Notes under the pieces: model-generated
Databases searched by the model: none
The model's input: only the letters and a program-made list of their open reading frames with translations
What the model was told of the DNA's origin: nothing
Translations under genes and position numbers: made by a program
Assembly: GCA_963764585.1 (NCBI GenBank)
Contig: CAVXTB010000003.1
Span: 558,001-622,000, forward strand
Origin: JAOPZW01 sp963764585
GTDB taxonomy: Bacteria; Actinomycetota; Thermoleophilia; Solirubrobacterales; Solirubrobacteraceae
Length of the DNA: 64,000 nucleotides
Reading direction: 5' to 3'
Shown: positions 33,291 through 42,394 of the stretch, piece by piece
How positions within the stretch are numbered: position 1 is the first letter of the stretch
How the letters are laid out: each line of letters opens with the position of its first letter

Positions 33291-33786
33291 TCAGCCGAGC
33301 TTCTTGCGCAGGTAGACGATCGAGGCCTCTCCGCGCAGCCGCCGGTCGTTCTCGACGTAGCCGATTCGCGAGTAGAGCGCCAGGTTCTCGGTCATCCTCT
33401 CGTGGGTGTAAAGGTAGATCGAGTCGAATCCCGCGCGCCGCGCCGCCACCTCAGCGGTCTCCAGGAGGCTCCTGCCGACTCCTCTCCCTTGATGCGAGGG
33501 ATCGACGGCAATGTTGTCGACAACGAACCCCTCGTCGTCGACGTCGAGAACGACGAGCCCGACGATCTCGCCCTCCCCGACTGTGACCTGGCGGTTGTGA
33601 ACCACCCCGGCGTAGTTTGTCGGGCATCGGCGTCGGCGGTCCGCCGATCCGCTCGACGTAATGCCCGTAGGCGGCCTGGGCAAGCTCGGTCAGCCTCGGG
33701 ACATCCGCCGCCGTCGCCGGCCGAAGTGACGCGCCGCTCAACTCAAGCCCCGGTGGCATTCGTCGAACGCGTCGCAAGACCGTCAT
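33291..33786 (-). pseudogene. GNAT-family N-acetyltransferase, frameshifted
   Basis: The N-terminal part (ASLRPATAADVPRLTELAQA to GGPPTPMPD) and the C-terminal part (NYAGVVHNRQVTVGEGEIVG to IVYLRKKLG) are in different frames. They join at the TTT at 33616-33618, where one extra base restores the expected PMPDNYAGVV when removed. Motif A is present as HQGRGVGRSLLETAE, binding acetyl-CoA, and ENLALYSRIGY closes the fold. Except for the one base it looks intact at about 164 residues. Its start overlaps the corrected end of the upstream PPOX gene. Sequencing error and recent decay are both possible. Confidence 0.8.
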
Positions 33787-34238
33787 GAGCCAACTCGGCG
33801 AGCGCCCGAACGCGCGCGCCGAGGGCATCGCGCTCCCCCTCGTCGAGCCAACTGCCGATCGACGCCGGCCTCGATCAGGAACGCCGTCTGGCGATGGTCG
33901 TCGATCTGCTCGACGTCGATCGCTACCGCCGCGTACTCGGGCGCCGGCTCCATGGCCTCCTGGACCACGTGGGCACGTCCCCGCGCCGTGAACGCGGTGT
34001 TCCCTCCGGTCAGGACCACGAGCGCCGCCTCAGGCCGCTCGCGCAACCGGCGCAGGGACGCGCGGGCCCGGTGCAGGCTGAGCAGTACTCGGTGATCGCC
34101 CGCGCAGACTGGCGCCGACACGGGAATCGCGTGCGGCTCATCGTCCACGGTGGCGAGCACGGCGATCGTCCTGACGGGCCAGTCGGGTAGCGCCTCGAGC
34201 TGAGGGTGCTCCCGCCGAGCGGGGCGGATATCGCTCAT
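33743..34238 (-). pseudogene. pyridoxamine 5'-phosphate oxidase-like (split-barrel flavin) protein, frameshifted
   Basis: From ATG 34238 (AACGGAGAAGAA upstream) the protein reads MSDIRPARREHPQLEALPDW. It has the split-barrel strands IAVLATVDDEPHAIPVSAP and SLHRARASLRRLRERPEAAL. Near 33852 one extra base breaks the frame; the expected end WLDEGERDALGARVRALAEL lies in the next frame and would stop at 33743. In the current frame it ends at 33783 with an Arg-rich tail. Family members bind FMN or F420 and reduce or bind small ligands. It follows the DrrB-like permease gene and overlaps the GNAT start. Confidence 0.75.
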
Positions 34239-34258
34239 TTCTTCTCCGTTCCGGGCAT

Positions 34259-35101
34259 TCACGCGCTGTTCCGATAAAGGCGCACGGTGAGCGGTGCAAA
34301 TACCGCGACCAGCCCCGCGGATGCCAGCACAACCCAGCCGATCTGCCCGGCGGTAGCGGTGCCCTGCATCAGGCCACGCTCGGCAGTGACCAGGTGGCTG
34401 ATCGGGTTGACGTCGACGACGGCTTTCAGCCAGCCCGGCATCGTCCGTGGTTCGACGAAGACGTTGCTCGCGAACGTCAGCGGGAACACGACCAGCAGGC
34501 TCACGTTCGAGACCGCGCTCGGGGTCCGCAGGACCAACGCGAGCGTCGTCCAGATCCACGCGACGCTGAACGAGAACACCAGCAGCAGCGCCACAGCCAG
34601 CATGACGCCGACCGCTCCGCCGTCGGGGCGAAAGCCCATCGCCAGCCCCAGCGCGATCACGATTGCCGCGGCGAGCAGGTTGCGGGCGGCGTCGCCGAGC
34701 AGGGCGCCGACGAGCGCCGCCGGGCGCCAGATCGGCAGCGACCGGAAGCGGTCGAAGATCCCCTTGGTGATGTCGGTGTTCAGGCCGACCCCGGTGTAGA
34801 CGCTTACGAGCACGAGGGTCATCGCCAGCGTGCCGGGCAGCAGGAACTGCAGGTAGTCGCCGGTCGAGCCCGAGAGCGCGCCGCCGAACAGGTAGGTGAA
34901 CATCACCGTGAACAGGATCGGGATGAAGATCACGTCGGCGAGCTGCTCGGGCACGTGCTTGATCTTCAGCAACGCCCGCCATCCAAAGATGAGCGACGCG
35001 GACAGCCCGCTCGCGCTCGGCGGCCGGGTGTCGGCCGACAGCGCCGACTCCGGGATCTCGTCGGCAGCAGGTCGAAGCGTGATGGTCTGTGTCAATGTCA
35101 T
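34259..35101 (-). CDS. ABC-2 type permease, DrrB-like
   Basis: This 280-residue membrane protein has six hydrophobic helices and the ABC-2 signature region around SNVSLLVVFPLTFASNVFVE followed by MPGWLKAVVDVNPISHLV. That layout is typical of DrrB and of daunorubicin or antibiotic exporters. Its ATG overlaps the stop of the ATPase gene (ATGA), so the two form an export pair. The substrate could be an antibiotic or lipid. The AraC regulator divergent from the ATPase gene is the likely controller. Confidence 0.9.
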   Translation of the reverse strand: MTLTQTITLRPAADEIPESALSADTRPPSASGLSASLIFGWRALLKIKHVPEQLADVIFIPILFTVMFTYLFGGALSGSTGDYLQFLLPGTLAMTLVLVSVYTGVGLNTDITKGIFDRFRSLPIWRPAALVGALLGDAARNLLAAAIVIALGLAMGFRPDGGAVGVMLAVALLLVFSFSVAWIWTTLALVLRTPSAVSNVSLLVVFPLTFASNVFVEPRTMPGWLKAVVDVNPISHLVTAERGLMQGTATAGQIGWVVLASAGLVAVFAPLTVRLYRNSA

Positions 35102-36072
35102 GCCGCCACCTCCTCGGTGGAGTGGTCATCGGCCTCGTGACCGGTCAGCGCAAGGAACACCTCGTCCAGGCTGGGTTGGCCCAGCGCGAACTCGGTCACC
35201 GCGATATTGGAGCGGGACAGCTCGGCGAGCGCATGGCCCACCGCGTCCGGGTCGGCCACGCGTGCCGACAGCGACGACGGGTCGGAGTCCGGCTGCACGT
35301 CGGCGCCGAGCGCGTTCGCGAGCACCATTTGGGCTTGCGCCCGCTGCTCGGGGTCGCGCAACAGAACCCGCAGCGCCCCTAAGCCTACGGATGCCTTCAG
35401 CTCGCCGCTGCTGCCCTCGGCGATCACCTTGCCATGGTCGATCACGGCGATCCGGTCGGCTAGCTGGTCGGCCTCGTCGAGGTACTGGGTGGTGAGCAGC
35501 ACGGTCGTGCCGCGGGCGACCAGGGTCCGAACGATCTCCCAGACCTGGTTGCGACTGTGCGGATCGAGCCCCGTGGTCGGCTCGTCGAGGAACAGCAGGT
35601 CCGGCGTGACGACGATGCTCGCCGCGATGTCGAGCCGTCGGCGCATGCCCCCGGAGTAGGTCTTCACCAGACGGTCGGCCGCGGGCAGCACGCCGAAGGC
35701 GTTCAGTAGCTGATCGGCTCGGGTCTTGGCCTGCGCTCGCGAATGGCCCAGCAGTCGGGCCAGCAGGACGAGGTTCTCGCGCCCGGTGAGGTCCTCGTCG
35801 ACTGAGGCGAACTGCCCGGTGAGGCTGATCCGGCTCCGCACCGCTTCGGGCTCTGCCCGCACGTCGTGGCCGAGCACGCGCGCGGTGCCGCGGTCGGGAC
35901 GCACGAGCGTGGCCAGGATCCGGATCGTGGTGGTCTTGCCGGCGCCGTTTGGTCCCAGCAGACCGAAGACGCTGCCGGAAGGCACGCTGAGCTCGACCCC
36001 GTCGACCGCGTGCGTCGGGCCGAACCTCTTGACCAGTCCGGAAGCCTCCACGGCGAGTTCGGTTGTGGTCAC
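35098..36072 (-). CDS. ABC transporter ATPase, DrrA-like
   Basis: This 324-residue protein starts with GTG at 36072, with AGGAG 6 bases upstream. Walker A is GPNGAGKTTT (about residues 39-48), the signature is YSGGMRRRLDIA (about 140-151), and Walker B is LLFLDEPTTGLD. The C-terminal 100 or so residues form the regulatory extension found in DrrA-type exporters. It powers the DrrB-like permease encoded by the overlapping next gene. It is divergent from an AraC-type regulator. Confidence 0.93.
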   Translation of the reverse strand: MTTTELAVEASGLVKRFGPTHAVDGVELSVPSGSVFGLLGPNGAGKTTTIRILATLVRPDRGTARVLGHDVRAEPEAVRSRISLTGQFASVDEDLTGRENLVLLARLLGHSRAQAKTRADQLLNAFGVLPAADRLVKTYSGGMRRRLDIAASIVVTPDLLFLDEPTTGLDPHSRNQVWEIVRTLVARGTTVLLTTQYLDEADQLADRIAVIDHGKVIAEGSSGELKASVGLGALRVLLRDPEQRAQAQMVLANALGADVQPDSDPSSLSARVADPDAVGHALAELSRSNIAVTEFALGQPSLDEVFLALTGHEADDHSTEEVAA

Positions 36073-36092
36073 GACTTCTCCTTCGTGTTTCG

Positions 36093-36183
36093 GGACGATA
36101 TTTCGCTACGACCACTAGTGTGAGACCTGATTTGACACCGACAAGGGCGGATGGTCGGCCGTTATAGGACGATCTTTCGATAC
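36093..36183. promoter_or_regulatory. direct repeats in the drrA-araC divergent promoter
   Basis: GGACGATATTTCGCTAC (36093-36109) and GGACGATCTTTCGATAC (36167-36183) match at 15 of 17 positions and are 74 bases apart. They flank the space between the exporter ATPase gene and the divergent AraC-type gene, close to both starts. Spaced direct repeats fit AraC-family operators. Binding is inferred. Confidence 0.55.
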
Positions 36184-36196
36184 TGGGAAGGACAGC

Positions 36197-37117
36197 TTGG
36201 GCGCTACCAGACGGCTGGACAGGCGGGCCGGAGGGCCGCCCGTCTATACCTACGAGGCGCGGCCTTGGGTGCCGCCGGTGGGCATCGCGCGGCTGGACCG
36301 GCACGCCTTCGAGGGCGCGGATTCTGACCATGCGCATTCCCACGACTTTCTCGCGCTGGCCTACTACGAGCGCGGCGGCGGCTCGCTACGGATAGGAGAC
36401 CGCCAGTGGCGGGTGGAGGCCGGCGACGTCTACGTACTCGCCCCAGGGGAGGTAGTGGGCGTCGGCGACGATCGCAGCGGGCTCGCGGAGGCCGAGGGCT
36501 GGGCCGTGTACTTCCCGCCCGAGGGCCTGGGCCCCCAGGCGCCTGACGCCCTGCTCGCCTGGCGCGCCCACCCTCTGCTCTTCCCGTTCGCGCGGGGGGC
36601 CGCGTCGGGCGCTCAGCGGCTCGCGGTGCCCGCGACGGATAGGCGGGCGTGGTCCGAGCGCCTCTCGTCCCTAGAGCTCGAGCTGCGCGAGCGGCGCGAC
36701 GGCTACCGAGAGGCGGCGGTCGCGCACCTGACGCTCCTGCTCGTCGACGTCTCGCGGCTTGCGGCCGACGTCGTCGGCGACCTCAGGCTCAAGGACGAGC
36801 CGCTGCTCGCCGACGTCTTCGGATTCATCGAGGCGCGCTACCACGAGCGCATCTCGCTCAGGCACGTAGCCTCGGCGGTGAACCTGTCGCCGGCCCACCT
36901 CACTACGACGGTCAGGCGCAAGACCGGCCGCACGGTGCAGGAATGGATCACCGAGCGCCGCATGACCCAGGCCCGGCGCCTGCTCGTCGAAACCGACCTG
37001 ACGGTCGAGGAGATAGGCCGGAAGATCGGCTACGCCGATCCGACCTATTTCGTCAGATCCTTCCGGCGCGGCCACGGCACCACTCCGCTTCGCTGGCGGC
37101 GCGCCGGCCGCCCATGA
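36197..37117 (+). CDS. AraC-family transcriptional regulator
   Basis: From TTG 36197, with GGAAGG 4 bases upstream, the protein has 306 residues. The N-terminal cupin-like ligand domain contains HAHSHDFLALAYYERGGGSL and VEAGDVYVLAPGEV. The C-terminal double helix-turn-helix has ISLRHVASAVNLSPAHLTTT and LTVEEIGRKIGYADPTYFVR, followed by FRRGHGTTPLRWRR. It would sense a small molecule and control the divergent DrrAB-type exporter and itself. Matching 17-base repeats occur in the shared promoter. Confidence 0.92.
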   Translation: MGATRRLDRRAGGPPVYTYEARPWVPPVGIARLDRHAFEGADSDHAHSHDFLALAYYERGGGSLRIGDRQWRVEAGDVYVLAPGEVVGVGDDRSGLAEAEGWAVYFPPEGLGPQAPDALLAWRAHPLLFPFARGAASGAQRLAVPATDRRAWSERLSSLELELRERRDGYREAAVAHLTLLLVDVSRLAADVVGDLRLKDEPLLADVFGFIEARYHERISLRHVASAVNLSPAHLTTTVRRKTGRTVQEWITERRMTQARRLLVETDLTVEEIGRKIGYADPTYFVRSFRRGHGTTPLRWRRAGRP

Positions 37118-37574
37118 ACGGCAAATCCAAGTCGCCGACCACCGCAGCCGCGCCCACCCAGCCCACCGCGGTCGATCAGCCTCACGCCCGTGCGCGAAAG
37201 GGGGCCGTCTCTCTGCGGCACCGCGGACTGCCGGTCGGGACGGGACCCGTGCGTCTGATCCGAGCTGGCTTCCGGCGCGGGCAACGTGCTCGCTGTCGTT
37301 CCGGAGCGGCTGTCCTGGACGGTCACGGTGGCGCCGCTGCTACTCGCGAAGCGGCAGTCGACTGGGGCTAAGTGCCGCGGTTTGTCGTCGTACGACAGCA
37401 CTGGACAGCGCGCTTCTCGGGGAGGCGAGTCCGCGAAATCACAAGGCCGCAGCGGGTGTCCTCCGTTCGGGTGAACGCGGGCTTGCGGACGGTGCAGGCG
37501 AGGGTCGCGCGCTCGGTGGTGACCAGGCGTCTGCGATCGCGTGCAGAGCGGTGCCGACGGTAGCGTGTTGCGGC
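37118..37574. other. no recognisable gene
   Basis: Downstream of the AraC gene, short frames on both strands have no domain or good start. I see nothing regulatory that I can support. Confidence 0.45.
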
Positions 37575-37735
37575 ATGTTTGCGGGATTCACGCCGTCTCA
37601 CCGCGGAGGTTCAGGGTCACCGCTGATGTGCCTGCACGGGTTCATGGAGACGTGGCGCACATGGGAGCTTGTGCTACCGACGTTGGAGACCCGGATGACG
37701 TTCTCGCATTGACGCTTGCGAGAGCGCGAACAGCG
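37575..37735 (+). pseudogene. N-terminal fragment of an alpha/beta hydrolase
   Basis: ATG 37575 begins MFAGFTPSHRGGSGSPLMCL, then HGFMETWRTWELVLPTLETR. This is the opening of an alpha/beta hydrolase up to the oxyanion region. A one-base shift near 37695 leads to DDVLALTLARA, the next expected segment, after which the family match stops. The nucleophile and remaining two thirds are missing. It lies just upstream of the plsC gene. Confidence 0.65.
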
Positions 37736-37841
37736 TGGGCGGCAGGCGCGCGCGACGGTCGGCTAGCGTTCACCGGGCGATATCTGCTGTCCGGGCCGAT
37801 GCGTGGGGCCCGAGCAGCCGCGCGAGCACGCCGCGACTGAC

Positions 37842-38720
37842 ATGCGCATACCAGGACGCCAACGGTCCACGGGCCGCCGGCTGCAAGCGATCAGCCGCCA
37901 TCACGTCACGCGAGGGGTGCGCGCCGCCGCCAAGCGCGGCGGGCGGCTCGGCCAGGACGCCGCCGCCAAGAGCGCGGACCTGGCGCGCCAGATGCGCCGA
38001 CTCGACGTGCCGTGGGCGCGCTCCGCGCCCGCCCGGGCGGTCCGTGCCGCACTGCTGGTGCTCGTGCTCGGGCCGCTGATCGCCTACTACGTGCGCGCGC
38101 GCCGGCGCGGCCATGAACGCTTCGCGCAGCTGACCGGCCCGGTCGTGCTGGTCTCGAACCACTCAAGCCATCTCGACACGCCGGCGATCCTGCGCGCGCT
38201 GCCGGCCGCGTGGCGCCGGCGCACCGTCGTCGCCGCCGCCGCCGATCACTTCTACCGGCACCGCTCCGTCGCGTCCGGCGTGTCGCTGCTGTTCAACACC
38301 GTCCCGGTGTCACGCGCCGGCGGCGGCGCGGACGCGCTTGAGCACATCCAGGAGCTCGTCGCAGACGGCTGGAACCTGCTGATCTACGCGGAAGGCGCCC
38401 GCTCACGCGACGGCTCGGTCGGACGCATGCACTCCGGCGCCGCGCTCGTCGCGCAACGCCACCAGATCCCGATCGTCCCCGTGCGCGTGACCGGCACACA
38501 CGCCGCGATGCCGCCGAGCGCGTCCTGGCCGCACCGGATCAAAGGCCGCCTGCTCAGCCACCGCCATCAGGTCGAGGTCGCCTTCGGCGCGCCGGTCGCA
38601 CCGCGGGCCGACGAGACGCCGGCGCAGCTGATGGCCCGCGTCAGCGCGTTCTACGCCACCGACGCGGACGATCCGCCTGCCGCGGGCCCACCCGGAGCAT
38701 GCACGCGGCGCGGCGGATGA
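37842..38720 (+). CDS. 1-acylglycerol-3-phosphate acyltransferase (PlsC family)
   Basis: From ATG 37842 the protein has 292 residues; the frame is open to an upstream GTG at 37803. One hydrophobic helix (AALLVLVLGPLIAYYV) anchors it to the membrane. The acyltransferase motif NHSSHLD (Hx4D) is near residue 117, and YAEGARSRDG fits motif III (the usual FPEGTRS form). It would transfer an acyl group to lysophosphatidic acid or a related acceptor in phospholipid synthesis. A second, frameshifted PlsC-like gene is at 56180. Confidence 0.85.
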   Translation: MRIPGRQRSTGRRLQAISRHHVTRGVRAAAKRGGRLGQDAAAKSADLARQMRRLDVPWARSAPARAVRAALLVLVLGPLIAYYVRARRRGHERFAQLTGPVVLVSNHSSHLDTPAILRALPAAWRRRTVVAAAADHFYRHRSVASGVSLLFNTVPVSRAGGGADALEHIQELVADGWNLLIYAEGARSRDGSVGRMHSGAALVAQRHQIPIVPVRVTGTHAAMPPSASWPHRIKGRLLSHRHQVEVAFGAPVAPRADETPAQLMARVSAFYATDADDPPAAGPPGACTRRGG

Positions 38721-39224
38721 AGAAGCTCCGCGCGTCGGACAGCGCGGACGCGATATGAAGGCGGCCGGAAGTCCGCGGCTGCTCGTGCGACGACGTGTGC
38801 ACCCGCACCTGACCGTTGGCGATCACGGGTCTGCTCAGCGGACTGGATGTGACCCTTCGTCGGCAGACGGACGCCATCCGGGCGTCAGACCAGCCGGGTC
38901 GACTCAGGCCGCGGATCGAGCAGCTCTTCTGTTAGTCGTCCCTTGCAGGCCTCTCGCTGGCGTCGGCGCAGGCGACCGCATCCAGGCGCGAGCGGCTCTG
39001 CGCGGGACGGCTACGGCGCGCCGGCTCGACCACGCGATGCGAGCAGCGCGCCCGCGGTGTGGACGAGCCGTGCCGGACTGTCGCTCTCATCGGGATGCTT
39101 GCAGCCGCTGGGATCACAGCTAGCGATCCGCTCCGCCCTGCTCCTGGAAAGGAGCGGGGAGCGGCGGTCGCCAGGCGGGAGCCCTGCTTTCGTTCCGCTG
39201 CGGGACGCCCGCTAGGCTCGGTCA
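38721..39224. other. no recognisable gene
   Basis: Between plsC and the ABC1 kinase, frames on both strands are Arg/Pro-rich shadows without domains. GGAAAGGAGCGGGGAGC at 39147 looks like a ribosome binding site, but no convincing gene starts after it. Confidence 0.45.
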
Positions 39225-40679
39225 ATGAGTTCGCAGGCCGACGATCAACTGCCCGAGGCGGGCAGGCTCCCAACCGGTCGGCTCGCACGCACTGCGCGTG
39301 TCGGTGGGTTGGTGGCGGGGCAGGGCCTGCGGTGGGCCGGGATGCGAACGGCCAACCGTGTCCGGGCTCCGGAGCGTGCCGCGGCGGCCGAGAGGGAGCG
39401 GGCCGCAGCGCTGGTCCAGCAGGTTGTCGAACAGCTTGGGCAGATGCGCGGCGCGGCGATGAAGGTCGGCCAGATGCTCTCGATGGTCGAGTTCGACGGT
39501 CTCCCGGACGAGGAGCGGGACGAGCTGCAAAGGCGCCTGGCCGCGCTCCGCGACGACGTCCCGCCCGTGCGGTTCGCGGACCTGGAGAAGCTCATGCGGC
39601 AGGAGTTCGGCGGGCCGCTGCAGGACGTGTTCGACGACTTCGATGAACGTGCGTTTGCCGCGGCCTCGATCGGCCAGGTCCATCGCGCCAGGACCGTCGA
39701 CGGGGACGACGTGGCCGTGAAGATCCAATACCCCGGCGTGGCCGAGGCGGTCGACACGGATCTGCGCAACGCGACGCTGCTGGTACCGCTCGTCAAGCGA
39801 CTCGCCCCGGGGCTGGACGCGAAGGCGCTCGCCGGCGAGATGCGCGAACGGATCGGCGAGGAGCTCGACTATGAGCTCGAGGCCCAGAACCAGCGGCGCA
39901 TCGAGCGGTTGCTGCGAGGACATCCCTTCATCCGCGTGCCCCGTGTCCACACCAGCCTCTCGACCCGGCGCGTGCTGGTGTCCGAGTACGTCGAGGGGGA
40001 GCGCTTCGAGGCCGTGCGCCGGGCCGATGAGGCGCAGCGCGACCGCTACGGCGAGATTGTCTTCCGGCTCTACTTCGGGTTGCTCTATCGCGACCGGATT
40101 GCGCTCGGGGACCCCCACCCCGGTAACTACCTGCTGTGCCCTGATGGCCGGGTCTGCTTCCTGGACTTCGGCCTGCTGCGCGACGTCGACGCATCCCGCG
40201 TGGCCGCTGAGCGGGCGATCGCCCTTGCCGTCGGCGACGGCCACTCGGAGGCCCTCAAGGCGGCCCTAGGTGCGGGCGGCTATCTGCCCGCCAGCCGCGC
40301 AGGTGCCGTTGACGCGGATTTTGCGCTGAGCCTGATGCGAATGGCGATCAAGTGGTACGCCGTCCCGGGACAGCGCCGCTTCTCCCCGGCTGGCGCCCGC
40401 CCCGACTGGGACCGTGAACGCCCGGATCCTGAGGAGCGGGCCGCGATGAGGATGCAGCTCAACCAATTCACCCTGCCACCCGAGGCGATCCTCATCCGGC
40501 GGATGCACGGCATCGTCGCCGTCGTTCTTGCCCAGCTCCGCGCGGGCGCCGACTGGGGCGCAATCGCCGCGGAGTACCTGCACGGCGAACCGCGCTCGAC
40601 GCCGCTGGGGGAGGCCGAAGGCGCTTTCTTCGCGAGCCGCGGCCAGAAGACGAGCGACGCCCTCGGGGCCGCCGGCTAG
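39225..40679 (+). CDS. ABC1/UbiB/AarF-family atypical kinase
   Basis: This 484-residue protein has the features of the ABC1 family. The KxGQ motif is in AAMKVGQMLSMVEFDGLPDE (about residues 76-95), and the Ala-rich loop is AAASIGQVH (about 145-153). The lysine of VAVKIQYPGV binds ATP. GDPHPGNYLL holds the catalytic-loop residues and LDFGLLRD the metal-binding Asp. In other bacteria the family supports quinone or lipid biosynthesis, probably through ATPase activity. No operon partner is seen. Confidence 0.9.
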   Translation: MSSQADDQLPEAGRLPTGRLARTARVGGLVAGQGLRWAGMRTANRVRAPERAAAAERERAAALVQQVVEQLGQMRGAAMKVGQMLSMVEFDGLPDEERDELQRRLAALRDDVPPVRFADLEKLMRQEFGGPLQDVFDDFDERAFAAASIGQVHRARTVDGDDVAVKIQYPGVAEAVDTDLRNATLLVPLVKRLAPGLDAKALAGEMRERIGEELDYELEAQNQRRIERLLRGHPFIRVPRVHTSLSTRRVLVSEYVEGERFEAVRRADEAQRDRYGEIVFRLYFGLLYRDRIALGDPHPGNYLLCPDGRVCFLDFGLLRDVDASRVAAERAIALAVGDGHSEALKAALGAGGYLPASRAGAVDADFALSLMRMAIKWYAVPGQRRFSPAGARPDWDRERPDPEERAAMRMQLNQFTLPPEAILIRRMHGIVAVVLAQLRAGADWGAIAAEYLHGEPRSTPLGEAEGAFFASRGQKTSDALGAAG

Positions 40680-40741
40680 GCGCCTTGAGTGGACTGACAT
40701 TTGCGCGGCGAGCGGGAGTCGCGTCCTCCGCGGCGCCGAAC

Positions 40742-40935
40742 GGCCGTCCAGCCGAAGCCGCGCAGGTCGGGGCTGATGACGCGATGGTGCTCGGCCAGGA
40801 CCGGGATGATCTTGCGCCAGGCGTACCAGTGCTGCGGCCAGCCGTGCAGCAGCACGGGCTCGCCTTCGCCAGCCTCCGCGAGGTGGACCCGAAGGCGGGA
40901 CGTCCGAACAAGGCGATGGCGCACCCCGTGCACCT
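40742..40935 (-). pseudogene. N-terminal fragment of an epoxide hydrolase-like alpha/beta hydrolase
   Basis: The minus strand encodes SRLRVHLAEAGEGEPVLLHG, then WPQHWYAWRKIIPVLAE and HHRVISPDLRGFGWT. This is the start of an epoxide hydrolase or haloalkane dehalogenase-like protein through the oxyanion HGWP motif. It ends before the nucleophile. It is convergent with the ABC1 kinase gene, 63 bases from its stop. Confidence 0.65.
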
Positions 40936-41097
40936 GTGGGAGCGGACGAGCGGCGTCGCCGCGCGGCGGATGCGTGGTCGGCTCCACCACGGTCGCGTTG
41001 GCTTCTCCCTTCTGGGTTGAATGGGTTTCTGCAGCATCAGCGGGCTCCAATCAGAGAAGTTCACGTCTCGCAAACTTGCGTTCGATGCAGCGGGGCG

Positions 41098-41280
41098 GCT
41101 CCCGCGGCCGCGAACGGGTGGTAGAAGGCCTGGATCGCTTCTCTCCCTGTGTCACTTCGGACACCGCGAGACCGACGGAATCGTCGTCGACCTGTTCTGG
41201 AACCGCCGCACCCTCGAGGATGAATTCCGCGTCCACGTCGAGGACCGGCGCGAGGGAATCCGCTTCGTTCTCCAGCCGGC
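41098..41280. pseudogene. two pieces of one protein family in opposite orientations
   Basis: On the minus strand near 41098-41140 is TGREAIQAFYHPFAAA. On the plus strand at about 41165-41275 is DGIVVDLFWNRRTLEDEFRV, then HVEDRREGIRFVL. In my recollection these are consecutive parts of one actinobacterial protein (..DEFRV.VEDRREG.RF.L.P.TGR.A..AFYHPFA..), so one piece has been inverted. No full gene is left. The pieces abut a truncated transposase. Confidence 0.4.
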
Positions 41281-41790
41281 GCCGGCTGCAGACCCGCTGC
41301 GAGCAGCACTTTGCGCACCGACGTCGTCGAGACGCCGATGCCGACGCCCTTGAGCTCGCCGACGATCCGCTTGTAGCCCCAGTGCGGATTCTCCCGCGCC
41401 AACCGTAGGACCAGCTCACTGAGTGAGCGCTCGAGCGGCGGCCGCCCGGGCTTCCGATGCGCGTACGTCCAGCGGCGCGCGACAAGCCGGCGGTGCCAGC
41501 GCAGCAGAGTCTCCGGCTTGACCCCGAGGCTCGTCCAAGCCGTTCGCGGCACCGCGCGACTGAGCGCAGCGAACAGCGCTCGATCAGCCCGTCAGCCTCG
41601 GCCGGCCAGCACGCCGGCGCAGCACGGCCAGCTCATGACGCAAGAGCAGGATCTCGAACTCCTTCGAGCGACGCGGCCGCGCCAGCAACCACACCAGCGC
41701 GAACAGATTCCGCGCCATCAGATACACGAACGTCCAGAGCAAGCAACCCTCCGTCGACCGACGGCAGGAGCCGGAACCTAACGAGTCGGA
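41275..41790 (-). mobile_element. truncated transposase (integrase-core type), copy 1
   Basis: The minus strand carries the N-terminal half of an actinobacterial rve-core transposase: SKEFEILLLRHELAVLRRRA, then ETLLRWHRRLVARRWTYAHR and LARENPHWGYKRIVGELKG, and VRKVLLAAGLQPAP. A one-base or two-base shift near 41590 splits it. The catalytic DDE half is missing. Copy 2 at 44690-45630 is the same family and orientation. No terminal inverted repeats were identified. Confidence 0.7.
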
Positions 41791-41799
41791 CGCCACCGA

Positions 41800-41948
41800 G
41801 AGCCGCGGACGAGTTTGCGAACCCTACGGGCGGCAACTTCGGGATCGTCGTCAAGTCCAACCGGCGAGTGGTGTCACAGAGCACCCGCGCTGGCGCTCGT
41901 ATCAAGCGCGGAACGCGGGTCAGGCTCTGCGTCGACCGCGACTGCTGA
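41800..41948 (+). pseudogene. C-terminal PASTA-like fragment
   Basis: The plus strand encodes GGNFGIVVKSNRRVVSQSTR and AGARIKRGTRVRLCVDRDC before a stop at 41946. The VVSQs..AG..i..GtrV.l.V pattern is that of the end of a PASTA domain, which binds peptidoglycan. The N-terminal part of the protein is absent where the transposase fragment begins. Confidence 0.5.
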
Positions 41949-42394
41949 GCGGCTGACTGTATCCCGTGACGGGAGTCATCGCGTAGGCCGCCTATCCTGC
42001 GGGTCGGTTCATCCTAGCGACGGATGCCGTGGCCCCAGTTGCGCATGACCTGCTCTGCGGGCTCGACGTGCTTACGGGGAGGGCGCGCGATCAGTGACGC
42101 CTTGACTAGCGCTGTGGTGCGGTCGTGGGCGGTCATGACTCATGCCTCGAGTTCGTCGGCTGTGCAGAGTACGGCTGTACGCATCGACTCGTGAACTGGT
42201 CGCTGCGTTACGTTCGGAGGTCCCCTGGGAAGTCGACCTCCGGTCGGCCTCCTTAGCGTGGGCCCGTCGCTGGAATGCTTCAACGGTACGTCCGCTCCGG
42301 CCCGCCAACCGCGTCATCCGACCCTTTCGCGCTGTGCGTGCGCGCACAGATCCAAAGGGAGCGCAATCAGCCCCTCGATTCATCAGGAGGGGCG
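41949..42394. other. no recognisable gene
   Basis: A plus-strand frame from 42142 is open here, but its composition is not convincing and it has no domain. The stretch ends with AGGAGG just before the ATG at 42395. Confidence 0.45.
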
